5,823 bases of DNA from Gammaproteobacteria bacterium (GTDB lineage Bacteria; Pseudomonadota; Gammaproteobacteria; Chromatiales; Chromatiaceae), in NCBI GenBank assembly GCA_029287695.1, contig JARFQQ010000148.1, forward strand, positions 1-5,823, written 5' to 3'. The position numbers and the translations under genes were made by a program. Shown here piece after piece: positions 1 to 5,823 of the stretch (the first letter of the stretch is position 1; each line of letters begins with the position of its first letter). The notes under the pieces were generated by a model that saw only the letters and a program-made list of their open reading frames with translations, searched no databases and was not told where the DNA came from.

Positions 1-296
<296 letters not shown>

Positions 297-354
297 CTAT
301 TGGCGCACTCAATGGCGGAATCGAGCGGATTTATGATGGCAACCGGAAGGGCCC

Positions 355-1293
355 TTATTCCACGAGGCTGATTCTGTAGCGAGCGTCATCGCGCCTGACA
401 ACCTGGTCGGGCTGGACCTCTTCGCTCGCCGGGTCGAACTCCCCGTCACCGTTCCAGTCAACCAGGATGCTGTCATTGAGGAAATTGGCATCAGTCCTCT
501 CCCCCTCCACGACCAGGGCATCAAAATGTCGCTCTTCGATAACGATCTGGCCGGCCAGCTGGGTCAGCGGATAGTAGCGCAGTACATCACTGCCGGCGGG
601 CCTGTAGATCCAGAGCCTGTATTCACCATCGAGCCCCATGATGCCGGTTGCCCGGTACATCGGCAGCACCAGCGTCACGGCGAAGGCATCGCTGTCTGCA
701 ACGAGTGGCGGGCCATCGTCACGCAGATCGAGATTATGATTCGTGTCGACATAGAGAGCGGTCTTCTCGCCTTGCGTGACGAGAACCAGTTGCGTCAGGC
801 CAAAACGGGAGAGCTTGAGCAGCGCGTAGCGCACTGTCGCATTTTCGGCCAGGTCCGGCATTTTCTTGATGGAGAAATCCGTGGACGGGGTCGTTTTGAG
901 CTCGCGGCTCACGGGCGGTGCGAGGAGTTCCCTCGCTTTGAACTGGCGTGCAAGCGAGATTTCCAGCTCATGCAGCGGCAACTTTTCTGCCTCGGGCAGA
1001 AGCGCGGTCTCAGCGGGCGCGCCGGGGCTCTCCTGCCGGCTGGCATCGAGTTGCGAGAAAGTCGCAGCGACATCCACTTCCGGATACTCGGCTTGCAGGA
1101 AGGCCGCGTTTCGCTCCCAGAAACGCTCCAGGGAGTCTCTCAGAAATGTATCGTAGAGCAGATAACCACCGGCGATGATCACGACCAGGATGAGGTAGAA
1201 AGGCAGTTTCGTATTGGGAGACCACCGCCTGTTTGCGTTTCCGCCGTCATCCTGTTTCAGACCGCGTCTTCGCCGCTCACGGAATTCATCCAT
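355..1293 (-). CDS. Single-pass membrane protein with two EF-hand/dockerin-like loops, function unknown
   Basis: This 312-residue protein does not match a family I can name. It starts with a highly basic segment (FRERRRRGLK, then NRRW), followed by one hydrophobic helix at about residues 31-47 (FYLILVVIIAGGYLLY). The positive-inside rule predicts a short cytoplasmic N-terminus and a periplasmic domain of about 260 residues. Two stretches look like calcium-binding loops: DTNHNLDLRDDG at 183-194, and DWNGDGEFD at 279-287 followed by EE at 291-292. The second fits DxNxDGxFD closely; the first has Leu where Gly is usual. The region between them is rich in short beta-like strands. The ATG at 1293 is the first possible ATG, since an in-frame TGA lies at 1302-1300. 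The Shine-Dalgarno is poor: AAGGA is 13 bases away, so translation may be weak. It sits alone between the five-gene operon and adk. The loops are seen; calcium binding and a periplasmic role are inference. Confidence 0.8.
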   Translation of the reverse strand: MDEFRERRRRGLKQDDGGNANRRWSPNTKLPFYLILVVIIAGGYLLYDTFLRDSLERFWERNAAFLQAEYPEVDVAATFSQLDASRQESPGAPAETALLPEAEKLPLHELEISLARQFKARELLAPPVSRELKTTPSTDFSIKKMPDLAENATVRYALLKLSRFGLTQLVLVTQGEKTALYVDTNHNLDLRDDGPPLVADSDAFAVTLVLPMYRATGIMGLDGEYRLWIYRPAGSDVLRYYPLTQLAGQIVIEERHFDALVVEGERTDANFLNDSILVDWNGDGEFDPASEEVQPDQVVRRDDARYRISLVE

Positions 1294-1327
1294 TTCGTCT
1301 CATGGATCCTTGTCTTGCATGGTAAGG

Positions 1328-1357
1328 ATTGTGCAGCAATTTACCGCCTGTTAACAA
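1328..1357 (-). promoter_or_regulatory. Candidate sigma-70 promoter for the membrane-protein gene
   Basis: On the minus strand TTGTTA (1357-1352) and CACAAT (1333-1328) are separated by 18 bases. Each matches the consensus -35 or -10 hexamer at four of six positions. Transcription would begin near 1321, about 28 bases before the ATG at 1293. It lies in the 137-bp gap after the Sel1 gene, where a new transcription start is plausible. The match is modest and could occur by chance. Confidence 0.28.
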
Positions 1358-1379
1358 TAGCCGGACCGGGGATGCAGAT

Positions 1380-1407
1380 CGGGAGCCGGGCCGCGAAACC
1401 TCCCGGC
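1380..1407 (-). terminator. GC-rich inverted repeat after the Sel1 gene, possible weak terminator
   Basis: Two alternative six-base stems overlap here. GCCGGG (1407-1402 in minus sense) pairs with CCCGGC (1390-1385) across an 11-base loop. CGGGAG (1405-1400) pairs with CTCCCG (1385-1380) across 14 bases. It begins 24 bases past the Sel1 stop codon, where the five-gene operon should end. No run of U follows, so it is not a standard intrinsic terminator. It could be a 3' stabilising hairpin, a Rho-related structure or chance in GC-rich DNA. Confidence 0.25.
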
Positions 1408-1430
1408 AGGACGCTGGATCGTGGCGGCAA

Positions 1431-1874
1431 TCAGGCGAACTCGTCGAAACCGGCTTTCTTGTACCAGCGTTTCGCTTCCTCGGCATCCTGCTCGACGCCT
1501 TTTCCTTCCTGGTACATCATCGCGATCGTCGTCATGGAACCAATCAGATCCTGGTCGGCTGCTTTTTTGAACCACTCCAGCGCCCTGGCGCCGTTTTGCT
1601 CGATACACTCACCCTCCAGGTACATGAAGCCGAGGCCGTGTTGCGCGAGGCCAAGCCCGGCCTCGGCAGCTGCCTTCATGTACTTGAAGGCAAGCAGTTC
1701 GTTCGCGACCATGCCCAGACCGTTCTGTGCCATGATCGCCATGCGGTACTGGGCATCCGGGTTACCCGACTCTGCAAACGGGGCGAGAAACCTGTATGCC
1801 GTGGTGAAATTCTTGGCCTCGAAAGCGGCAATTCCACTCGAAAGTTCCATGTCCAGGTTGTCTTGATTAGTCAT
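1431..1874 (-). CDS. Small cytoplasmic Sel1-repeat (TPR-like) protein
   Basis: Sel1-like repeats are helix-turn-helix units, related to TPRs, that form a curved scaffold for protein contacts. This 147-residue protein shows about three 36-residue units. The first is residues 38-73 (AQYRMAIMAQNGLG ... AFKYMKAAAEAG). The second is 74-109 (AQHGLGFMYLEGE ... ALEWFKKAADQD). The third is 110-143 (ATIAMMYQEGKGVEQD-type, ending AKRWYKKAGF). A degenerate helical half-unit occupies residues 10-37. The recurring A-x-x-x-L/M-G-x-M-Y-x-x-G and A-x-x-W-F/Y-K-K-A pattern supports the call. There is no signal peptide or membrane helix, so it is probably cytoplasmic, unlike many secreted Sel1 proteins. The ATG at 1874 is three bases past the upstream stop; AGAGG, inside the end of the thioesterase gene, lies six bases upstream, so the two are probably translated together. 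The partner is unknown; a scaffold role is inference from the fold. Confidence 0.88.
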   Translation of the reverse strand: MTNQDNLDMELSSGIAAFEAKNFTTAYRFLAPFAESGNPDAQYRMAIMAQNGLGMVANELLAFKYMKAAAEAGLGLAQHGLGFMYLEGECIEQNGARALEWFKKAADQDLIGSMTTIAMMYQEGKGVEQDAEEAKRWYKKAGFDEFA

Positions 1875-1877
1875 CTC

Positions 1878-2387
1878 TTACCTCTTGGTTGTGCCTTCTG
1901 CGCCGCGACCGGGTTTGTAGCCTGAGGGACGAATCGCGACACGGTTGATCACCCGGGCACAAAGATCTCCCCCGGCATCGTAGTAGGCATATTCAAATTC
2001 CGGGGTTGCACGCATCCTGTTTCGCAACTCCGTCTCAATCGCTTCCAGCTGCTCTTTCCGAAGCGCGATGCGCAAGGTCAGATCGGTGCGGCCTTCGCGG
2101 CTGAAATCGATCGACATGGAACGCGTCCAGACAGAATAACCCGGGAAATTTCTCCCGCACATCAGGGCAGGCACGGGATCGGCCAATGATGCCATAGCAC
2201 CACCGAACATACCCCCGTCAGGGTTGCGGTTATGCCGGTTGAGCGGCAGCAGGATGGTAGCACTCGACCAGTCATCAGCAAGCTCGATGATGCGAATGCG
2301 CATCGCCCTGAATGGCGGATAGAGCTCCAGGCGGCGGGCGGGCGAGAGTAACTTTCTGCTGCCTGGAAAGCTGTAAATCAGGCTCAC
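1878..2387 (-). CDS. DUF4442 / PaaI-like hotdog-fold thioesterase
   Basis: This 169-residue protein resembles the DUF4442 branch of hotdog thioesterases, which are thought to hydrolyse acyl-CoA or similar thioesters in the cytoplasm. The diagnostic region is residues 50-76: NRHNRNPDGGMFGGAMASLAD, then PVPALM. It corresponds to the loop and central helix carrying the active-site region, with D70 as a likely conserved acid. The N-terminal LELYPPFRAMRIRI (about 20-33) is also typical of this branch. Later strands include WTRSMSIDFSREGRTDLTLRI (88-107, split here as strand pair) and a C-terminal ARVINRVAIRP. The start is GTG at 2387-2385, overlapping the rsmD TGA by four bases (GTGA). An internal ATG at residue 29 would remove the conserved LYPPF segment, so GTG is preferred. 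The substrate cannot be read from the sequence. It sits where I would expect coaD in several gammaproteobacteria, but shows no link to rRNA methylation. Confidence 0.8.
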   Translation of the reverse strand: MSLIYSFPGSRKLLSPARRLELYPPFRAMRIRIIELADDWSSATILLPLNRHNRNPDGGMFGGAMASLADPVPALMCGRNFPGYSVWTRSMSIDFSREGRTDLTLRIALRKEQLEAIETELRNRMRATPEFEYAYYDAGGDLCARVINRVAIRPSGYKPGRGAEGTTKR

Positions 2388-2956
2388 GTCCCGATTCCGG
2401 CCAGCCCGTAACGCACCTGCCCGGCAACCTTTTCGCGCAGCATCTGCCAGTTGGCCGGCAAGTGCGGATGCTCCTCATGAGACTCCTGCTCGATGTAGAT
2501 CCTGGTACCGGAAGCCACCGCAGGCGAACCGGAAAGAGCATCAATGACCGGCTGAAGCATGCCCTGCCCGAAGGGCGGGTCGAGGAATATGATGTCGAAC
2601 CCTTCCCGGTTCTGTGCAAGCCACTGCAAGGCGTCGCTGTTGACGACTTCGACCCGGTCGCCAAGCTTCATGTCAGCCATGTTGTTTTCAAGCATGGAGA
2701 AAACGCGCCGGGCCTGCTCGACCAGCACGACGCGTGCGGCACCGCGCGATGCCGCCTCGAAACCCAGCACGCCGGAACCTGCGAAGAGGTCCAGACAGCG
2801 CGCTCCGGGAATGTCGATCTGGAGCCAGTTGAAGAGGGTTTCGCGTACCCGGTCTGCGGTCGGTCGCAGGCCGGGCGCATCGGGAAAATGCAGGATACGG
2901 CCGCGATTCTCTCCGCCGATGATCCTGATACGGTTGCCACCGGCCTGTCGTGACAT
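2384..2956 (-). CDS. rsmD: 16S rRNA (guanine(966)-N(2))-methyltransferase
   Basis: RsmD transfers a methyl group from S-adenosylmethionine to N2 of G966 in helix 31 of 16S rRNA, near the P site, during small-subunit assembly. Counting from the ATG at 2956, the protein is 190 residues, usual for the family. It opens with the family signature RIRIIGGENRGR (9-20), GLRPTADRVRETLFNWL (29-45). The SAM-binding motif is LDLFAGSGVLGFEA (55-68), the acidic ribose-binding residue is E80 in VVLVE, and the catalytic DPPF is at 126-129 (IIFLDPPFG). A TTG one codon earlier (2959) is also open. ATG is preferred because it overlaps the TGA of the upstream peptidase gene as TGATG (stop 2958-2956, start 2956-2954), a common coupling arrangement. 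No strong Shine-Dalgarno is visible, so translation probably depends on ribosomes finishing the upstream gene. All key motifs are intact. Confidence 0.96.
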   Translation of the reverse strand: MSRQAGGNRIRIIGGENRGRILHFPDAPGLRPTADRVRETLFNWLQIDIPGARCLDLFAGSGVLGFEAASRGAARVVLVEQARRVFSMLENNMADMKLGDRVEVVNSDALQWLAQNREGFDIIFLDPPFGQGMLQPVIDALSGSPAVASGTRIYIEQESHEEHPHLPANWQMLREKVAGQVRYGLAGIGT

Positions 2957-4269
2957 CAAGTGCCGTCTTTGCCGTTTTTACCAACAGTGACGACGAGGAG
3001 CGCATCGGGATCGACACGCCTGCTGAAGGCGTCACGGATATCCTCGGCCGTGACCGCATTGACTCTGTCGATGAAGGTATCGAGATAGTCGAGCGGATAG
3101 TCGTAGAAACCCATCATGGCAATGTACTCGACGATATTGGCATTGGATGATGTCTGCAGCGGAAAGCTCCCGGTGATGTTTTTCCTGGCCGAGGTCAGGC
3201 GGTCTTCATCCGGCCCCTTTTCGATGAACTGCTGCAGCGTTTCACGGATGACCTCCAGGGTCTCGTGGGCCCTGTCCGTGCGTGTCTGGGCGTTGAAGAC
3301 GAAAGGCCCCTTCCTCTGCATCATGCTGAAGTAACTGTAGACGCTATAGGCCAGGCCGCGATTTTCGCGTACCTGCTCACTGAGCATCGAAACGAGCCCG
3401 CTGCCTCCGAGCATGTGGTTGCCGACATAAAGCGGGAAATAATCCGCATCACCACGGGCCATCACGGGCTGTCCCATGTAGATGTGTGTCTGGCTGGAAG
3501 GAAAGTTGACCGCCAACTCACTGCCTTTGCCGGAGATCTGAACCTCGGGCAGTGGAGATGGCTTCTCCCCCGCCGGCATGTCGCGTGTCAGCTCTTCGGC
3601 AATCGTTTCGGCCTGCTTGCGATCAACCGCACCGACAATTGCGATGACGGCATTCGCGGCGACATAGTAGCGATTGTAGAAAGCCAGGATGTCATCGCGT
3701 GTCATCGCCTCGATGCTCTTCTCGTCCCCGGCCGGGTTGTGCGCATAGGGATGATCATTGAACAGCGCTTCGAAGAAGTGGTTCTTCGCTGTAGCGGAAG
3801 GTGATTCCGCCTGCTTCTCGAGGCCGACTCGCATCTGGAGCCTGCGTCGCTCGATTTCGTCGGCAGGGAATGTCGGGCTCTTCAGAACCTTGCCGAGCAA
3901 CGCAAGGCTTTGTTGCCGGACTTCATCCTCGCTCAGGGTACGCAGGGTCAGGATCGCCATATCGCGCAGGGAACTGGTTCCGAATTGTGCGCCGAGACTT
4001 TCGAATCCCTCGGCCAGCTGGTCGGCCGTAAGATCAGCGGCACCATCATTGAGCAGCATGTTCGTCATCAGCGCAAGGCCGGGGAGCTTGCCGTCCCTTG
4101 CGCTTCCTGCATTGAACACCACGCGCACATCCAGCATTGGTATTGCGGGGGCCTCGACGAACATGACCCTGGCGCCGTTGTCGGTTTCCCAGGTCTGGAT
4201 TTCGGGTCCTGCGTGTGCCTGTGCCGTGAACAGCAGCAGGCAGAGGATCAAGGTAGCTCTAGCGAACAT
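2956..4269 (-). CDS. Secreted M16 peptidase-like subunit lacking the zinc site
   Basis: This 437-residue M16B-family protein is probably the non-catalytic partner of the upstream peptidase. It begins with a signal peptide (MFARATLILCLLLFTAQAHA, cleavage expected after A20), placing it in the periplasm. Two M16 domains follow, roughly residues 25-220 and 240-435. At the position of the HxxEH motif it has L67, N70 and M71 in GLALMTNMLL, so both zinc histidines and the catalytic Glu are gone. The C-terminal half keeps SEQVRENRGLAYSVYS, with R301 and Y308 spaced like the substrate-binding Arg/Tyr pair of insulysin and other M16 enzymes. The start is set by GGAGGAG at 4282-4276, six bases before the ATG at 4269. 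ATGs at 4284 and 4377 are possible on paper, but the first contains this ribosome site and the second adds 36 residues ahead of the signal peptide. It overlaps the upstream gene by 11 bases and ends in the rsmD start. Confidence 0.93.
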   Translation of the reverse strand: MFARATLILCLLLFTAQAHAGPEIQTWETDNGARVMFVEAPAIPMLDVRVVFNAGSARDGKLPGLALMTNMLLNDGAADLTADQLAEGFESLGAQFGTSSLRDMAILTLRTLSEDEVRQQSLALLGKVLKSPTFPADEIERRRLQMRVGLEKQAESPSATAKNHFFEALFNDHPYAHNPAGDEKSIEAMTRDDILAFYNRYYVAANAVIAIVGAVDRKQAETIAEELTRDMPAGEKPSPLPEVQISGKGSELAVNFPSSQTHIYMGQPVMARGDADYFPLYVGNHMLGGSGLVSMLSEQVRENRGLAYSVYSYFSMMQRKGPFVFNAQTRTDRAHETLEVIRETLQQFIEKGPDEDRLTSARKNITGSFPLQTSSNANIVEYIAMMGFYDYPLDYLDTFIDRVNAVTAEDIRDAFSRRVDPDALLVVTVGKNGKDGT

Positions 4270-5632
4270 CCGTTTCTCCTCCATTGCCAGCCAGCGAGGC
4301 CGTGCCCCCCTGCCCCATCGATTGCGGTTCGAGAACGGCGACTGTGAGGTTGTCGGGGACAAAGTACTTATTGGCAACGGCTTGCACCTGTTCAGGCGTT
4401 ACCGCCTTGAGCTTCTCCACAAGGGTATCAGCGAGCCGCCAGTCGAGCCCGACGGTCTCGAGCAACCCGATCTGCATGGCCTGGTAATAGACCGAATCGA
4501 GTTCGTAAACCTTGGAAGCAACGGTCTGGGTGATAATGCGCTTGAGTTCGTCCTCATCGACAGGTTCGTTCTTGAGTTTCTCAATCTCGGAGAGCAGCGC
4601 TTTCTCCAGGTCCTTCACGTTCTTGCCTTCGTTGGGCGTGCCGTTGAACACCATCATGCCGGAGAGGCGTGTGGTCGAGTCATACCAGGCGCTGGCACTG
4701 GCCGCGATACGGTTGCCCCGAATCAGCGATCGACTCAGGCGCGCACTGTCTCCCCCATCGAGAACGGCCGCGGCAATCTCCAGGGCGTAGGGCTCCCACT
4801 CCACCTCTGCGCTCGAGATGGTTGGTGTCTTGTAGCCCATCAGAAGGTAAGGCTTTTTTGCCGGAGCCTTGACCTGCAGGCGCGTGACGCCGCGCTGTTC
4901 GGGTTCGGTCGCGGGCTTGATGTTGTAGACGTCACGCCGCTTGACCTTGCCGAAAGTCTCGCGCGCCATCTTGTGAATGTTCTCCGGGTCGACATCGCCG
5001 ACCACCACCAGCAAGGCGTTGTTGGGGGCATAGAAACGGCTGTACCACTCGCTGAGATCCTCGAGCTCGAGGTTTTCCAGGTCACTGCGCCAGCCGATGA
5101 CAGGATTGCGATAGGGCAGCACGCGGTAGGCCGTGGCGTTGAATTGCTCGTAGGTCAGGGCTGTTGGCTTGTCGTCCGTGCGCATGCGCCTCTCCTCGAT
5201 GACGACCTGGCGCTCTTTCTGGAACTCCTTCTCGTCGAGTGACAGGTTCTCCATGCGGTCGGCTTCCAGCTCGAAGGCCACTTGCAGCCGGTCTGCCGCC
5301 AGGGTCTGGAAATAGGCCGTGTAATCGCGTCCCGTGAAGGCATTCTCCTTGCCCCCATTCTCGGCAATGATCTGCGAGAATTCGTTGGGTCCGAGGTTCT
5401 CTGTCCCCTTGAACATCATGTGTTCAAGGACATGTGACACGCCGGTCAAACCACGCGGCTCGTAGCTGGCGCCGACCTTGTACCACACCTGGGAAACTGC
5501 GATCGGGGCACGATGATCCTCCTTGACCAGGACTTTCATGCCGTTATCGAGCATGAATTCGTGGACCTCGGACGTTGCTGCACCCGCAGAGAGAGGCAGC
5601 AGAAGAGCAAACCACAACGCTTTTTTTATCAT
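4259..5632 (-). CDS. Secreted M16 zinc metallopeptidase, catalytic subunit
   Basis: M16 peptidases degrade short or unfolded peptides inside a clamshell made of paired domains. This 457-residue protein has a signal peptide (MIKKALWFALLLPLSAGA, cleavage near residues 18-20), so it should act in the periplasm. The inverted zinc motif is intact: H67-V-L-E70-H71, where the histidines bind zinc and E70 activates water. The third ligand is expected in VVIEERRM, most likely E147, 76 residues later. NAFTGRDYTAYF (97-108), just beyond, is the typical substrate-strand segment. The C-terminal domain (about 250-435) lacks the Arg/Tyr substrate pair: I304 and A311 stand at the places of R301 and Y308 of the downstream partner. 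The ATG at 5632 follows AAGGA by six bases. It is the first gene of the five-gene block. Similar pairs are annotated as pqqL-like or 'zinc protease', but no pqq genes are here, so I give no symbol. The natural substrate is unknown. Confidence 0.95.
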   Translation of the reverse strand: MIKKALWFALLLPLSAGAATSEVHEFMLDNGMKVLVKEDHRAPIAVSQVWYKVGASYEPRGLTGVSHVLEHMMFKGTENLGPNEFSQIIAENGGKENAFTGRDYTAYFQTLAADRLQVAFELEADRMENLSLDEKEFQKERQVVIEERRMRTDDKPTALTYEQFNATAYRVLPYRNPVIGWRSDLENLELEDLSEWYSRFYAPNNALLVVVGDVDPENIHKMARETFGKVKRRDVYNIKPATEPEQRGVTRLQVKAPAKKPYLLMGYKTPTISSAEVEWEPYALEIAAAVLDGGDSARLSRSLIRGNRIAASASAWYDSTTRLSGMMVFNGTPNEGKNVKDLEKALLSEIEKLKNEPVDEDELKRIITQTVASKVYELDSVYYQAMQIGLLETVGLDWRLADTLVEKLKAVTPEQVQAVANKYFVPDNLTVAVLEPQSMGQGGTASLAGNGGETDVR

Positions 5633-5651
5633 GCCGTATCCTTATTCGTTG

Positions 5652-5665
5652 GTCACACGCGTGAC
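5652..5665. promoter_or_regulatory. Short inverted repeat in the leader of the M16 operon
   Basis: GTCAC and GTGAC form perfect five-base arms around a four-base centre, ACGC. The right half also contains the eight-base palindrome CACGCGTG. It lies 20 bases ahead of the M16 start codon, between the ATG and the candidate -10. It could be a protein operator or a small hairpin in the 5' leader. The arms are short, so chance is possible. Confidence 0.25.
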
Positions 5666-5674
5666 GGATGTTAT

Positions 5675-5683
5675 TTTCTAGCA
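5675..5683 (-). promoter_or_regulatory. Candidate extended -10 promoter element for the M16-rsmD operon
   Basis: On the minus strand the bases TGC-TAGAAA (5683-5675) fit an extended -10 element (TGn followed by a hexamer matching TATAAT at four of six positions). No good -35 hexamer lies 16-18 bases upstream, which is tolerated when TGn is present. Transcription would begin near 5668 and give a leader of about 35 bases. The overlapping A/T-rich TAACAT (5674-5669) is an alternative -10. This is the only A/T-rich spot well placed to serve the five-gene block. Confidence 0.22.
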
Positions 5684-5794
5684 GATGGTGGCGCATTCGC
5701 GCGCTATCAACCATCAATGACACTGCTAAACGCATTTTGTTTCCATTCACTGCGAGAAGCAAATCACCAGAGCTGAAGAAGCCCGGAAAACATC

Positions 5795-5823
5795 ATGGAA
5801 TACAGAAAACTCGGTACGACCGA
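5795..5823 (+). CDS. Aldo/keto reductase-like gene, first nine codons (runs off the right edge)
   Basis: Only MEYRKLGTT plus two bases of the next codon can be read. This is the typical opening of NADP-dependent aldo/keto reductases (MxYRxLGxTG), where the first beta-hairpin covers the bottom of the barrel. The ATG at 5795 is the only available start, because an in-frame TGA stands at 5774-5776 with no other start codon between. A modest ribosome site (CCGGAAAA) lies about eight bases upstream. The gene is divergent from the M16 operon and shares its 162-bp upstream region (5633-5794), in which I see no convincing plus-strand promoter. Nine residues are little to go on, so the family call is tentative, while the presence of a gene is likely. 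Confidence 0.6.

Noticed and set aside
347..356. Ten-base perfect palindrome AAGGGCCCTT at the end of the membrane-protein gene
   Set aside because: It has no loop, so it cannot form a hairpin as such. It overlaps the stop codon and no U run follows; it is not a convincing terminator or operator.
526..1866. 446-codon open frame on the plus strand
   Set aside because: It runs antisense through the membrane-protein gene, the intergenic gap and the Sel1 gene. Its translation has no recognisable domain, while the minus-strand products have clear features and ribosome sites. Long antisense frames are common in GC-rich coding DNA.
2957..2959. TTG start for rsmD, one codon upstream of the ATG
   Set aside because: ATG is the stronger start and overlaps the upstream stop as TGATG. 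The TTG adds a single residue and has no better ribosome site.
4270..4377. 36-residue N-terminal extension of the second M16 protein
   Set aside because: It would put a non-hydrophobic Arg-rich stretch in front of a complete signal peptide and ignore the GGAGGAG six bases before the ATG at 4269.
3758..5242. 494-codon open frame on the plus strand
   Set aside because: It lies antisense to both M16 genes, crossing their overlap, and its product shows no family motif. The minus-strand genes carry HxxEH, signal peptides and good ribosome sites, so this is a shadow.

Overview
The window looks like ordinary chromosome from a Gammaproteobacterium with moderately high GC. The evidence is an adenylate kinase N-terminus close to the enterobacterial/pseudomonad form, and a periplasmic M16 peptidase pair directly followed by rsmD, a gene order I recall from Pseudomonas and relatives. 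Species cannot be fixed from this sequence. I see no rRNA, tRNA, CRISPR array, insertion sequence or phage gene.

Layout, in the direction of transcription (nearly everything is on the minus strand, so read right to left): a 162-bp divergent intergenic region (5633-5794) separates the first nine codons of a plus-strand aldo/keto reductase-like gene (from 5795) from a minus-strand block of five tightly packed genes. These are a catalytically complete secreted M16 zinc peptidase (5632-4259), a secreted M16 homologue without zinc ligands (4269-2956), rsmD, the 16S rRNA guanine-N2 methyltransferase (2956-2384), a DUF4442/PaaI-like hotdog thioesterase starting with GTG (2387-1878), and a small Sel1-repeat protein (1874-1431). 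The junctions are an 11-base overlap, a 1-base TGATG overlap, a 4-base GTGA overlap and a 3-base gap, so the block is very probably one translationally coupled operon. After a 137-bp gap with a GC-rich inverted repeat and a candidate promoter comes a single-pass membrane protein with two calcium-loop-like motifs (1293-355). A further 115-bp gap leads to the 5' end of adk (239 to the window edge).

How the genes work together: the two M16 proteins look like the halves of one heterodimeric periplasmic peptidase. The first keeps the HxxEH zinc site and the second keeps the Arg/Tyr pair that holds the substrate, and each lacks what the other has. rsmD acts on the small ribosomal subunit. The thioesterase and the Sel1 protein are passengers whose connection to the peptidases or to rRNA methylation cannot be read from the sequence. 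I find no clearly undescribed system. The most interesting points are the reciprocal loss of active-site parts in the M16 pair, the thioesterase-Sel1 tail on the rsmD operon, and the unassigned membrane protein with calcium-type loops.
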